Origin: Pseudomonas trivialis
GTDB taxonomy: Bacteria > Pseudomonadota > Gammaproteobacteria > Pseudomonadales > Pseudomonadaceae
Direction of reading: 5' to 3'
DNA length: 64,000 bases
Assembly: GCF_001439805.1 (NCBI RefSeq)
Contig: NZ_JYLK01000012.1
Coordinates: 124,001 to 188,000 of the forward strand
Under the pieces are notes generated by a model. That model was not told where the DNA came from, did no database searches, and was given only the letters and a program-made list of their open reading frames with translations. The translations under genes and the position numbers were made by a program. Below are positions 8,085-17,129 of the stretch, piece after piece; positions within the stretch are counted from its first letter, which is position 1, and every line of letters starts with the position of its first letter.

Positions 8085-8100
8085 TGGCACAAGCGCTGCA
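8085..8100 (+). promoter_or_regulatory. Sigma-54 promoter for nirBD-nasC-cobA
   Basis: TGGCACAAGCGCTGCA has a consensus -24 half (TGGCAC), GG at 8086-8087, GC at 8098-8099 and ten bases between. The predicted start is near 8111, upstream of the ANTAR hairpins at 8133. Confidence 0.78.
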
Positions 8101-8132
8101 TTAGCTTTCCCAACAACCCACATATAGCCGCC

Positions 8133-8220
8133 CCTTCAACGACGAAGGATCGAGCTTCCCGAGAGAACGGGACCGGACAAAGGCGTCCTCGCTAGGTAAC
8201 TAGCGGGGACGCCTTTTTTT
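8133..8220 (+). promoter_or_regulatory. ANTAR antiterminator leader of nirB with strong terminator
   Basis: P1 is 8133-8148, a perfect five-pair stem CCTTC/GAAGG with loop AACGAC. P2 is 8157-8172, a perfect five-pair stem TCCCG/CGGGA with loop AGAGAA. Both loops carry A1 and G4, as ANTAR sites require. A 14-pair terminator follows (8182-8195 with 8200-8213, loop GTAA) and then T at 8214-8220. Unlike the nasA leader, P2 does not overlap the terminator arms. NasT must act here by a different geometry, more like the Klebsiella nasF leader. Confidence 0.85.
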
Positions 8221-8248
8221 GTTTGCGCGTGATTGGTCGGAGAGCGAC

Positions 8249-10702
8249 ATGAAAAAACTCAAATTGGTGATGATCGGCAACGGCATGGCCGGGGTTCGTA
8301 CCCTTGAAGAACTGCTCAAGCTGAGCAGCGACCTCTACGACATCACCGTGTTCGGCGCCGAGCCCCACACCAACTACAACCGCATCCTGCTGTCGCCGGT
8401 GCTGGCCGGCGAACAGACCTTCGAAGAGATCGTGCTCAACGACCTGGACTGGTACCTGGACAACAACGTCAAGCTGCTGCTCAACCGCAAGGTGGTGCAG
8501 ATCGACCGGGTCAGACGCAAGGTCATCGCCGATGACGGCACCGAGGCCGAGTACGATCGGTTGCTGATCGCCACCGGTTCCACGCCGTTTATCCTGCCGA
8601 TCCCCGGCAACACCTTGCAGGGCGTGATCGGCTATCGCGACATTGCCGACACCCAGGCCATGATCGACACCGCCAAAACCCATAAACACGCGGTAGTCAT
8701 CGGCGGCGGCCTGCTCGGCCTGGAAGCCGCCAACGGCCTGATGCTGCGTGGCATGCACGTGACCGTGGTGCACATCGGCGAATGGTTGCTGGAACGTCAG
8801 CTGGACAAGACCAGTGGCCAACTGCTGCAAACCGAACTGGAAAGCCGTGGCCTGGTCTTTCGCCTGGGCGAACACACCCAGGCCCTGCACGACGCCGGCA
8901 ATGGTCGCGTCGGCTCGGTGCAGTTCAAGAATGGCGACATCATCCCCGCCGACCTGGTGGTGATGGCTGCCGGCATCCGGCCCAACACCGAACTCGCGGA
9001 AAAATCCGGCATCCCGTGCAACCGTGGGATTCTGGTCAATGACACCATGCAAACCTACGACCCGCGTATTTATGCGATCGGCGAATGCGCCAGCCATCGC
9101 GGGATTGCCTACGGCCTGGTGGCGCCGCTGTTCGAACAGGCCAAGGTCTGCGCCAACCACCTGGCCCAGCTGGGCTTTGCCACTTACAAGGGCTCGGTCA
9201 CCTCGACCAAGCTGAAAGTCACCGGCATCGACCTGTTTTCGGCCGGCGACTTCATGGGCGGCGAAGGCACCGAGACCATCACCCTCTCCGACCCGATTGG
9301 CGGCGTGTACAAAAAACTGGTGATCAAGGACGACATCCTGGTTGGCGCCTGCCTGTACGGCGACACCGCCGATGGCGGTTGGTATTTCCGCCAGATCCGT
9401 GAGAACCATGCCATCGGCGAGATCCGCGATCACCTGATGTTCGGCGAGAACGCCCTGGGCGATGTCGGCCATCAGGGCCAGGACAAGGCCATGAGCATGG
9501 CCGACAGCGCTGAAGTCTGCGGCTGCAACGGCGTGTGCAAGGGCACCATCGTCAAGGCTATCCAGGAACAGGGCCTGTTCAGTGTCGACGAGGTGAAAAA
9601 ACACACCAAGGCCGCCAGTTCCTGCGGCTCCTGCGTGGGGCTGGTGGAACAGATCCTGATCAACACCGTGGGTGGCGCGGCCGATGTAAAACCCAAGAGC
9701 GAAAAAGCCATCTGCGGGTGCAGCGACCTCAATCACGGGCAAATCCGCCAGGCCATCCGCGAACAGCACCTGCTGACCATCGCCGGCACCATGAGCTACC
9801 TGAACTGGCGCACCCCCAACGGCTGCGCCACCTGCCGCCCGGCGCTGAATTATTACCTGATCTCCACCTGGCCCGGCGAAGCCAAGGACGACCCGCAGTC
9901 GCGCCTGATCAACGAACGGGCCCACGCCAACATCCAGAAAGACGGCACCTACTCTGTGGTGCCACGGATGTGGGGCGGCGTGACCAACCCGTCGGAACTG
10001 CGCCGCATCGCCGACGTGGCCGACAAGTACAACGTGCCGATGGTCAAGGTCACCGGCGGTCAGCGCATTGACTTGCTCGGCATCAAAAAGCAGGACCTGC
10101 CCGGCGTATGGAAGGACCTGGACATGCCGTCCGGCCACGCCTACGGCAAATCCATCCGTACCGTGAAAACCTGCGTGGGCAGCGAGTTCTGCCGCTTCGG
10201 CACGCAGAACTCGACGCAACTGGGCATCGAGCTTGAGCACGACCTGTTCAACATGTGGTCGCCGCACAAGGTCAAGCTGGCGGTGTCCGGCTGCCCGCGC
10301 AATTGCTCGGAAGCCGGCATCAAGGACGTCGGCATCATCGGCGTCGACTCCGGCTGGGAGATGTATATCGGCGGCAACGGCGGCATCAAGACCGAAGTCG
10401 CGGAGTTCTTCGTCAAGCTCAAAACCGCCGACGAAGTGCGCGAGTACAACGGCGCGTTCCTGCAGTTGTATCGCGAAGAGGCGTTCTACCTGGAGCGCAC
10501 CGTGCATTACCTGCAGCGCGTGGGCATGGAGCACATCAAGAAAGCCGTGCTGGAAGACCCGGCGCGGCGCAAGGCACTGAATGAGCGCCTGCAATTCTCG
10601 CTGTCATTCGAGCAGGACCCGTGGAAAGAACGGCTGGAGCAGCCCTTGCTGAAAAAGGAATTCGAGGTGATCCCCGTCAAACAGTTGGAGGTGCAGGCAT
10701 GA
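8249..10702 (+). CDS. nirB: Assimilatory nitrite reductase [NAD(P)H], large subunit
   Basis: An 817-residue cytoplasmic enzyme reducing nitrite to ammonium. The N-terminus is an FAD/NAD(P)H oxidoreductase (VMIGNGMAGVRTLEELL, VVIGGGLLGLEAANGL). Next come two BFD-like iron-sulfur segments (VCGCNGVCKGTIV with CGSC, and ICGCSDLNHGQI with CATC). The C-terminus is the siroheme/[4Fe-4S] sulfite-nitrite reductase domain, with cluster cysteines in TCVGSEFCRFG (around 642-648) and SGCPRNCSEAGIKD (around 682-686). The ATG at 8249 has GGAG upstream. The stop overlaps nirD (ATGA). It is controlled by the sigma-54 promoter and ANTAR leader ahead of it. Confidence 0.96.
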   Translation: MKKLKLVMIGNGMAGVRTLEELLKLSSDLYDITVFGAEPHTNYNRILLSPVLAGEQTFEEIVLNDLDWYLDNNVKLLLNRKVVQIDRVRRKVIADDGTEAEYDRLLIATGSTPFILPIPGNTLQGVIGYRDIADTQAMIDTAKTHKHAVVIGGGLLGLEAANGLMLRGMHVTVVHIGEWLLERQLDKTSGQLLQTELESRGLVFRLGEHTQALHDAGNGRVGSVQFKNGDIIPADLVVMAAGIRPNTELAEKSGIPCNRGILVNDTMQTYDPRIYAIGECASHRGIAYGLVAPLFEQAKVCANHLAQLGFATYKGSVTSTKLKVTGIDLFSAGDFMGGEGTETITLSDPIGGVYKKLVIKDDILVGACLYGDTADGGWYFRQIRENHAIGEIRDHLMFGENALGDVGHQGQDKAMSMADSAEVCGCNGVCKGTIVKAIQEQGLFSVDEVKKHTKAASSCGSCVGLVEQILINTVGGAADVKPKSEKAICGCSDLNHGQIRQAIREQHLLTIAGTMSYLNWRTPNGCATCRPALNYYLISTWPGEAKDDPQSRLINERAHANIQKDGTYSVVPRMWGGVTNPSELRRIADVADKYNVPMVKVTGGQRIDLLGIKKQDLPGVWKDLDMPSGHAYGKSIRTVKTCVGSEFCRFGTQNSTQLGIELEHDLFNMWSPHKVKLAVSGCPRNCSEAGIKDVGIIGVDSGWEMYIGGNGGIKTEVAEFFVKLKTADEVREYNGAFLQLYREEAFYLERTVHYLQRVGMEHIKKAVLEDPARRKALNERLQFSLSFEQDPWKERLEQPLLKKEFEVIPVKQLEVQA

Positions 10703-11016
10703 ACTGGCTGGATATTTGCGCCCTCGACGAGATCAACGCACTGGGCTCGCGCATCATCAATGGGCCCAAGGGCGACATCGCGATCTTTCGCACCAGTGAC
10801 GACGAAGTCTTCGCCCTCGACGACCGCTGCCCGCACAAGGGTGGCCCGCTGTCCCAAGGCCTGATCTACGGCAAACGCGTGGCCTGCCCGCTGCACAACT
10901 GGCAGATCGACCTGGCGTCCGGCGAAGCCCAGGCGCCGGATATCGGCTGCGCCCACCATCATCCCGCCCGTGTCGAAAACGGCCGGGTGATGCTGGCCAT
11001 ACGGGACGCCGGTTGA
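10699..11016 (+). CDS. nirD: Nitrite reductase small subunit (Rieske-like)
   Basis: A 105-residue Rieske-type [2Fe-2S] domain protein that partners NirB. It has CPHKGGPLSQGL and CPLHNWQIDLASG, the CxH...CxxH ligand pattern, so a true cluster is likely here; some enterobacterial NirD proteins have lost it. The ATG at 10699 follows GGAGG and overlaps the nirB stop. Its own stop overlaps the start of nasC, so nirB, nirD and nasC form a tightly coupled operon. Confidence 0.94.
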   Translation: MNWLDICALDEINALGSRIINGPKGDIAIFRTSDDEVFALDDRCPHKGGPLSQGLIYGKRVACPLHNWQIDLASGEAQAPDIGCAHHHPARVENGRVMLAIRDAG

Positions 11017-13724
11017 TGGACCGCCAAATCACCGCGTCCACCTGCTGCTACTGCGGGGTGGGCTGCGGCGTGCTGATCGAGCATGACGGCACGCAGATTC
11101 TCGGTGTGCAGGGCGACCCGAGCCACCCGGCCAATTTCGGCAAGTTGTGCAGCAAGGGCGCCAGCCTGCACCTGACGGGCGACCTGAGCGCGCGCGCCTT
11201 GTACCCGGAGTTGCGCCTGGGCAAAGGCCTGGCTCGCAGCCGCACCAGTTGGGATACCGCGCTGGACCACGCGGCCAGCGTGTTCGCCGACACACTCGCC
11301 GAACACGGGCCGGACAGCGTGGCCTTCTATATTTCCGGGCAACTGCTCACCGAGGACTATTACAGCTTCAACAAACTGGCGCGGGCGCTGGTGGGCACCA
11401 ACAATCTGGACAGTAATTCACGGCTGTGCATGTCCTCGGCGGTGGTCGGCTACAAGCGCAGCCTGGGCGCCGACGCGCCACCCTGCAGCTATGAAGACCT
11501 CGACACCAGTGACTGCGTGATGATCGTCGGCAGCAACATGGCCTACGCCCACCCGGTATTGTTCCGACGCCTGGAGGAAGCCAAGGCGCGGCGTCCGCAG
11601 ATGAAAGTCGTGGTGATCGACCCTCGGCGCACCGACACCTGCGAATTGGCTGACATGCACCTGGCCATCCTACCGGGCACGGATGTGGCGCTGTTTCATG
11701 GAATTTTGCACCTGTTGCTGTGGGAAGACTGGATCGACCGCGACTTTATCCAGGCCCATACGGACGGGTTGGCGGAGCTTAAACGCCTGGTGCATGACTA
11801 CACGCCGCAGATGGTCACGCAATTGTGCGGGATCAGTGTCGAGCAATTGCGCCTGTGCGCCGAATGGGTGGGCACCTCCCCTGGCTTTCTGTCGCTGTGG
11901 TGCATGGGGCTTAACCAGTCCACCGCCGGCAGCGCTAAAAACAGCGCGCTGATCAACCTGCACCTGGCCACCGGCACGATTGGTCGACCAGGCTGTGGGC
12001 CGTTCTCCCTGACCGGCCAACCCAATGCCATGGGCGGTCGCGAAACTGGCAGTTTGTCCAACCTGTTGCCGGGCCATCGGGAAGCCGCCAACCCTGAACA
12101 CCGCGCAGAAGTCGCTGCTTACTGGGGCGTCGATGCGTTGCCGGAGCCGACCGGGCTGACGGCCATTGAGCTGTTTGAGCAGGTGCAGGCCGGCAAGATC
12201 AAGGCGCTGTGGATCGCGTGCACCAACCCCGCGCAATCGCTGCCGGACCAGACCGCTGTGCGCGCCGCCCTGGCAGCCTGCCCATTCGTGGTGTTGCAGG
12301 AAGCCTTTCGCACCACCGAGACCGCCGCCTACGCCGACCTGCTTTTGCCGGCCGCCAGTTGGGGGGAGAAAGAAGGCACGGTGACCAATTCCGAACGGCG
12401 TATTTCCCACGTGCGCCGCGCCATAGCCCCCCCCGCAGAAGCACGGCCGGACTGGGCAATCACCGTGGATTTCGCCCAACGCCTGGAACAGCGACTGCGC
12501 CCAGAGCTGCCGAGCCTGTTCGCCTTCGAGCATCCGGCGCAGATTTTTGATGAGTTCAAGCTGCTGACCCGTGGGCGTGATTTGGATTTGTCGGGTATCA
12601 GTCATGCCCTGCTCGACGAACTGGGGCCGCAGCAGTGGCCGTTTCCCATGGGCGCCCGCAGCGGCACCCCGCGTCTGTATACCGACGGGGTTTTCCCGAC
12701 CGACGGTGGCCGCGCGCACTTTATCGCCGATCCTTATCGCGCGGCCAAGGAGCAGCGCGACGCGCGCTTCCCGCTGACACTGATCACTGGCCGCCTGCGC
12801 GACCAATGGCACGGCATGAGTCGCACCGGCACGGCGGCGCAGTTGTTCGGGCATGTGAACGAGGCGCTGTTGAGCCTGCACCCCGATGAACTGCGCCGTC
12901 ATCGCCTCAAGGAAGGCGACCTGGTAAACCTCAAAAGTAGGCGCGGCAATGTGATCGTTGCCGTGAGCAGTGATGACAGCGTACGCCCCGGCCAGGCCTT
13001 CCTGCCGATGCACTGGGGCGACCGGTTTCTCAAGGGCGGCGTGAACACCCTCACCCAGCCGGCGTTCGACCCGCTGTCGAAACAGCCGGAACTCAAGCAC
13101 AGCGGCGTGCGCCTGGAGGCGGTGCAGTTGCCCTGGCAGCTGTTCGCGCTGATTGAGGGCGATGTGCAGCAACACTTCGAGGCGCTGCGCCCACTGTGCG
13201 AGGGCTTTGCCTACGTCAGCCTGAGCCTGGCCGGACGGGAACGGCCGGCGTTGCTGGTACGCGCGGCACATACCGCAGCGCCCGAGCTTGAGCTGCTGAC
13301 CCGTATCGACCAACTGCTGGGCCTGCACGACGGCCCGGTGATGGCCTACGACGACCCGCGCCGCTCGATCGGCAAGCGGGTGAAGATCGAAAAAGGCCGC
13401 ATCACGGCAGTACGCCTGGCCGGTGAAACCCTGGCCCGCCACTGGCTGCAGAGCCTGTGGCTGGAAGGCCGCACCGATGAGCAGTTGCGCCGCTGGCTGC
13501 TCGCGCCCTTGAGCGCAGCGCCCGGCGGTGCGGCGGCAAACAGCAAGGTGTTGTGTAACTGCATGAACGTCAGTGAAAACGCGGTGTGTGCCGGTATTGC
13601 CCAGGGCCTGGACCTGGAGGGGCTCAAGCAATCCCTGGGATGCGGCACGCAATGCGGCTCCTGTGTGCCGGAAATCAAACGTCTGCTGGTAAGCCATCCG
13701 CAGCCAATCGCTATCAGTGTGTGA
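11016..13724 (+). CDS. nasC: Assimilatory nitrate reductase catalytic subunit
   Basis: A 902-residue molybdopterin (bis-MGD) nitrate reductase. The N-terminal [4Fe-4S] ligands are in TCCYCGVGCGV (C10, C13, C17) with a fourth in LCSKG. Molybdopterin-domain motifs include SRLCMSSAVVGYK, WCMGLNQSTAGS and the C-terminal LITGRLRDQWHGMSRTG. The last 60 residues carry a BFD-like [2Fe-2S] domain (CNCMNVSE...GCGTQCGSCVPEIKRLL), the usual electron entry in NasC-type enzymes without a separate small subunit. The ATG at 11016 overlaps the nirD stop. The gene is co-transcribed with nirBD and cobA. Confidence 0.94.
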   Translation: MDRQITASTCCYCGVGCGVLIEHDGTQILGVQGDPSHPANFGKLCSKGASLHLTGDLSARALYPELRLGKGLARSRTSWDTALDHAASVFADTLAEHGPDSVAFYISGQLLTEDYYSFNKLARALVGTNNLDSNSRLCMSSAVVGYKRSLGADAPPCSYEDLDTSDCVMIVGSNMAYAHPVLFRRLEEAKARRPQMKVVVIDPRRTDTCELADMHLAILPGTDVALFHGILHLLLWEDWIDRDFIQAHTDGLAELKRLVHDYTPQMVTQLCGISVEQLRLCAEWVGTSPGFLSLWCMGLNQSTAGSAKNSALINLHLATGTIGRPGCGPFSLTGQPNAMGGRETGSLSNLLPGHREAANPEHRAEVAAYWGVDALPEPTGLTAIELFEQVQAGKIKALWIACTNPAQSLPDQTAVRAALAACPFVVLQEAFRTTETAAYADLLLPAASWGEKEGTVTNSERRISHVRRAIAPPAEARPDWAITVDFAQRLEQRLRPELPSLFAFEHPAQIFDEFKLLTRGRDLDLSGISHALLDELGPQQWPFPMGARSGTPRLYTDGVFPTDGGRAHFIADPYRAAKEQRDARFPLTLITGRLRDQWHGMSRTGTAAQLFGHVNEALLSLHPDELRRHRLKEGDLVNLKSRRGNVIVAVSSDDSVRPGQAFLPMHWGDRFLKGGVNTLTQPAFDPLSKQPELKHSGVRLEAVQLPWQLFALIEGDVQQHFEALRPLCEGFAYVSLSLAGRERPALLVRAAHTAAPELELLTRIDQLLGLHDGPVMAYDDPRRSIGKRVKIEKGRITAVRLAGETLARHWLQSLWLEGRTDEQLRRWLLAPLSAAPGGAAANSKVLCNCMNVSENAVCAGIAQGLDLEGLKQSLGCGTQCGSCVPEIKRLLVSHPQPIAISV

Positions 13725-13734
13725 GGACAGGAAT

Positions 13735-14478
13735 ATGAGCGCAAAAGTCTGGCTGGTAGGCGCAGGGCCGGGGGATCCGGAGCTGTTGACCCTGAAGGCG
13801 GTGCGGGCGATGAACGAGGCCGATGTGGTGCTGATTGACGATCTGGTCAACCCGGCGGTGCTGGAACATTGCGGCGATGCGCGGGTGATTACGGTGGGCA
13901 AGCGCGGCGGCTGTCGTTCAACACCGCAGGATTTCATCCACCGTTTGATGCTGCGTTACGCGCGTCAGGGCAAGTGTGTGGTGCGGCTCAAAGGCGGCGA
14001 CCCGTGCATTTTCGGACGCGGCGGCGAAGAGGCGATGTGGCTGCGCGAGCGCGGGATCGAGGCGCAAGTGGTCAATGGCATTACGTCGGGGCTGGCAGGC
14101 GCGACCCACTGCGATATCCCGCTGACGCTGCGCGGTGTCAGCCGTGGCGTAACGCTCGTCACAGCGCATACCCAGGACGACAGCCGCCTGAACTGGCGCG
14201 CGCTGGCTGAAGGCGGGACGACGCTGGTGGTGTATATGGGCGTGGCGAAGCTGGAAGAAATACGCCAGCAGTTGCTGGACGGCGGCATGGCGGCGGATAT
14301 GCCGGTGGCGATGATCGAGAATGCATCGCTGCCCCAGCAACGGGAGTGCCGCAGCGTGCTGTCGCGCATGCAGGAAGATGCGCAGGCTTTTGCGTTGAAG
14401 AGCCCGGCAATTCTAGTGATTGGCAGGGTTGCAGCGGCTGAGCAGGCGGCTTATGTCGCAGTAGCGGCCAGCGCCTGA
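13735..14478 (+). CDS. cobA: Uroporphyrinogen-III C-methyltransferase
   Basis: A 247-residue SAM-dependent enzyme making precorrin-2, the first step to the siroheme needed by NirB. It shows the SUMT signatures GAGPGDPELLTLKA at the start, VRLKGGDPCIFGRGGEEA in the middle and GVSRGVTLVTAHT. It lacks the CysG oxidase/chelatase domain, so later siroheme steps are encoded elsewhere. The ATG at 13735 follows GAGGACAGG, ten bases after nasC. It is the last gene of the nirBD-nasC-cobA operon; a terminator follows. Confidence 0.95.
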   Translation: MSAKVWLVGAGPGDPELLTLKAVRAMNEADVVLIDDLVNPAVLEHCGDARVITVGKRGGCRSTPQDFIHRLMLRYARQGKCVVRLKGGDPCIFGRGGEEAMWLRERGIEAQVVNGITSGLAGATHCDIPLTLRGVSRGVTLVTAHTQDDSRLNWRALAEGGTTLVVYMGVAKLEEIRQQLLDGGMAADMPVAMIENASLPQQRECRSVLSRMQEDAQAFALKSPAILVIGRVAAAEQAAYVAVAASA

Positions 14479-14493
14479 GGCAAATTGCAGACG

Positions 14494-14524
14494 AAAAAAA
14501 GCCCGGCCTGAGCCGGGCTTTTTT
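14494..14524. terminator. Bidirectional terminator between cobA and oprF
   Basis: Stem AGCCCGGC/GCCGGGCT (14500-14507 with 14512-14519), loop CTGA, flanked by seven A on one side and six T on the other. It therefore works for cobA on the plus strand and oprF on the minus strand. Confidence 0.93.
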
Positions 14525-14538
14525 CTACTACTCAGTAA

Positions 14539-15519
14539 TTACTGAGCGGTAGCTTCAACCGACGCTTCTACGCGACGGTTAACAGCGCGACCAGCTTCAG
14601 TTGCGTTGTCAGCAACTGGGCGGGATTCGCCGTAACCTACAGCAGTTACACGGCTAGGAGCCACGCCGTCTTTAACCAGGACTTGCTTAACAGCGTCAGC
14701 ACGACGCTGGGACAGCTTCTGGTTGTAAGCGTCTGGACCTACGGAGTCAGTGTGACCAGCAACTTCTACGTTGGTGGACGGGTACTGAGCCATGAAGTCG
14801 GCCAGGTTTTTCACGTCGCCGTAGCTGTTAGGCTTAACAACGGCTTTGTCGAAGTCGAACTTAACGTCCAGCTCAACACGAACAACCTGAGCAACTGGAG
14901 CTTCTGGCTCTGGAGTTGGCTCTGGAGCTGGTGCTGGGGTAGGAGCTGGAGCAACTGCGCCAGCGTTACCGCCGAAGTTCACGCCCAGGCCGACCAGTGC
15001 GGAGTAGTCCCACTTGCCGTTGTCCAGACCGTAGTCAGCTTCAACACCGGCACGAGCGTACAGGTTGTTGGTGAAGTAGTACTTCACGCCGGTACCGACG
15101 GTGGCGAAAGTGGTCTGATCGCGACCGCTGTGGCCGTCAGCTTGCACGTTGCCACGGCTCTGGTGGCCGAAACCGCCTTCAACGTATGGACGCAGGCTGT
15201 CAACGCCGGCCTGACCGAAGTGGTACTGGGCCACGAGGCTGCCAGTGTCACCTTTGATCTTCTGGCTACCAGTACCGTCGTTCGAACGGGTGTGGTTAGT
15301 CTTGTCGTAGGACAAGTTCAAGGACAGATCGTCGGTCAGGAAGTAACCAATGCGAGCGCCTGGGTTGAAGCCGTCTTCGATGTGCTTGACGCTATCGTTG
15401 TACTGCTTCTTGTAGAACAGCTCGCCTTCAACTGCGCCTTGGCCTTGTGCCAGAACGCCGAAAGAAGTTGCGGCAATAAGAGAACCAATGGCCAAGCCCA
15501 AGGTGTTTTTCAGTTTCAT
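14539..15519 (-). CDS. oprF: Major outer-membrane porin OprF
   Basis: A 326-residue porin and structural protein. It has a signal peptide ending near SFGVLA, an N-terminal eight-stranded OprF barrel, then a proline-alanine hinge of repeated AP pairs (residues about 185-205). The C-terminal OmpA-like peptidoglycan-binding domain shows VRVELDVKFDFDKAVVKPNSYGD, EVAGHTDSVGPDAYN and LSQRRADAVKQVL. Codon choice is highly biased toward one synonym, as for a very abundant protein. It lies downstream of sigX on the same strand, consistent with SigX-driven transcription from the 107-base gap between them. Confidence 0.97.
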   Translation of the reverse strand: MKLKNTLGLAIGSLIAATSFGVLAQGQGAVEGELFYKKQYNDSVKHIEDGFNPGARIGYFLTDDLSLNLSYDKTNHTRSNDGTGSQKIKGDTGSLVAQYHFGQAGVDSLRPYVEGGFGHQSRGNVQADGHSGRDQTTFATVGTGVKYYFTNNLYARAGVEADYGLDNGKWDYSALVGLGVNFGGNAGAVAPAPTPAPAPEPTPEPEAPVAQVVRVELDVKFDFDKAVVKPNSYGDVKNLADFMAQYPSTNVEVAGHTDSVGPDAYNQKLSQRRADAVKQVLVKDGVAPSRVTAVGYGESRPVADNATEAGRAVNRRVEASVEATAQ

Positions 15520-15626
15520 CCGTTAAATCCCCATCTGGTGATTGTAAAGCAGTCCCACAAACCGGGGGACAACTCGGCGACAAGTCTAACAGAACTTGCC
15601 TACACGTAAGAGATATTTGCCACGCA

Positions 15627-16217
15627 CTAAGTTTCAGTCTCGCCCGCAAATTTCTCACGTAATTTATCTAGAGCACGTTTGTACCGCATTTTTGTAGCAC
15701 TCAAACCCATGTGCATGATGTCAGCGATCTCCTGGAACTCCAGCTCTGCGACGAATCGCAGCACCAGAATCTCCCGATCGATCGGGTTCACATACACCAG
15801 CCAGCGATCGAGTCCGCCCTTGTCCTCGGGTGCCGGCGCCTTCTCTTCAGACGCTTCCTCAAGGGGGTCCAGACTCAAGGCGTCCATCAAGCGACGCTTT
15901 CGCCGTTCCTTCCGATACTGCGTGATGCACTCGTTGTACGTGATGCTGTAGAGCCAGGTCTTGAACTTCGATTTACCCTCGAAGTTCTTGAGGCCGTACA
16001 GCACCTTTAGCATCACTTCCTGACAGACATCGTCCGCATCTCTATCGTTCCCTAAATACCTTGAACAAACGTTGAACAGAGTGCGTTGATACCTGCGCAT
16101 CAATTCTTCATAGGCGCGCGTGATGTGAAACAGCTCCGTATGTGCACGCGCGACCAGCTCCTCATCAGAGAGCTCACGGGGGTCATAGCGCGTGGACAGC
16201 GTTTGAGCTTTATTCAA
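15627..16217 (-). CDS. sigX: ECF sigma factor SigX
   Basis: A 196-residue extracytoplasmic-function sigma factor, near-identical in feel to the Pseudomonas SigX I remember. Region 2 is YLGNDRDADDVCQEVMLKVLYGLKNF with FKTWLYSITYNECITQYRK. Region 4 is IDREILVLRFVAELEFQEIADIMHMGLSATKMRYKRAL. SigX drives oprF and lipid and envelope genes in response to wall stress. No classical anti-sigma gene is adjacent; the upstream cmpX-crfX genes are the conserved companions. Confidence 0.96.
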   Translation of the reverse strand: MNKAQTLSTRYDPRELSDEELVARAHTELFHITRAYEELMRRYQRTLFNVCSRYLGNDRDADDVCQEVMLKVLYGLKNFEGKSKFKTWLYSITYNECITQYRKERRKRRLMDALSLDPLEEASEEKAPAPEDKGGLDRWLVYVNPIDREILVLRFVAELEFQEIADIMHMGLSATKMRYKRALDKLREKFAGETET

Positions 16218-16302
16218 AACAAGTCGTGCCGACAGTCAGGTCAATGTCCGCTACGGCCCGGCAAGCCGGGTTCGCGGCGGCGTACATTAGCAGGGTGCCG
16301 GG

Positions 16303-17127
16303 TCAGCGGCTACTGACCTGCTGTTCAAGGAGTATCCGATTGGACAGCGATACCAGCTCGCCATCATCGGTCAGCACTGTCGTTTTGACGGTACCGATCT
16401 CCTCGATTTGCCCTTCGACCTCGCCCACACGCACCTGTTGCCCTACCTGATACAGCTCACGCACGTAGATTCCCGCAAGAATCTGACCGGCAATTTCCCG
16501 GCTTCCCAACCCCATGGCCAGCGCAACTGCCAGACCAACGGTAATCAAAACAATCACAATCACGTGGTTGAGCAGGTCAGTCTTGACCTCCAACTGGCTG
16601 ATCGCGACCGAAATACTGATGATGATGACCAGCCCCTGGGCAATTCGCCCCAGACCGGCTGCATAGTCCAGCCCCACGCCTTCGGCGGCTCCGCGCACCA
16701 GCCCATTGGCCAATTGCGCAAGTAAAACGCCTACCAGCAGTACCAGCGCGCCGCCGAAAACCTTGGGCAAATACAGCGCCAGCATGTCGAGCGTAGCTGA
16801 AACTCGCTCAAGTCCAAGGGATTGCGCCGCCGAAACCAGAAATATCAGCAAAACGAACCAATAGACGATCTTGCCGATCAAGGTCGAGATCGGCACCTGC
16901 AGCCCGGCGCGGCCCAGCAGCTTGGTCAGGCCGGTGCCTGCCATCAAGCGGTCCAGGCCGAGTTTCGCGAGCAGCTTGGACAGCAGGGTGTCGAGCAACT
17001 TGGCCACGACAAAGCCGAGCAGTACCAGCACCAGCGCACCAAACAGGTTGGGAATGAAATTCGCCACCTTGGTCCACAATGCCGTCATCGCGGTGACCAG
17101 GCTCTGGGTCCAGAGATCAAGTTCCAT
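16303..17127 (-). CDS. cmpX: CmpX, small-conductance mechanosensitive-channel-like membrane protein
   Basis: 274 residues with about five hydrophobic helices, including conserved TM-helix repeats (FGALVLVLLGFVVAKLLDTLLSKLLAKLGL and VFGGALVLLVGVLLAQL). It then has an MscS-like beta domain (VRELYQVGQQVRVGEVEGQIEEIGTVKTTVLT). Its family is linked to envelope sensing upstream of SigX. The ATG at 17127 gives the usual 274 residues and sits just past the crfX stop; a TTG at 17133 is the alternative. Gene order crfX-cmpX-sigX-oprF matches the known Pseudomonas cluster. Confidence 0.9.
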   Translation of the reverse strand: MELDLWTQSLVTAMTALWTKVANFIPNLFGALVLVLLGFVVAKLLDTLLSKLLAKLGLDRLMAGTGLTKLLGRAGLQVPISTLIGKIVYWFVLLIFLVSAAQSLGLERVSATLDMLALYLPKVFGGALVLLVGVLLAQLANGLVRGAAEGVGLDYAAGLGRIAQGLVIIISISVAISQLEVKTDLLNHVIVIVLITVGLAVALAMGLGSREIAGQILAGIYVRELYQVGQQVRVGEVEGQIEEIGTVKTTVLTDDGELVSLSNRILLEQQVSSR

Positions 17128-17129
17128 AT

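Noticed and set aside
8192..10594. An 800-codon open frame on the minus strand opposite nirB
   Set aside because: It mirrors the high-GC third-position bias of nirB; it has no protein motifs, is rich in His/Ala/Gly/Gln, and has no ribosome site. It is a shadow frame.
11670..13937. A 755-codon minus-strand frame opposite nasC and cobA
   Set aside because: It covers parts of two real genes and carries no recognisable motif.
14683..15609. A 308-codon plus-strand frame opposite oprF
   Set aside because: Val/Leu/Trp-rich nonsense translation produced by the strong codon bias of oprF.
15520..15626. A specific SigX promoter upstream of oprF
   Set aside because: Control by SigX is expected from family knowledge, but I could not identify -35 and -10 elements convincingly by eye.
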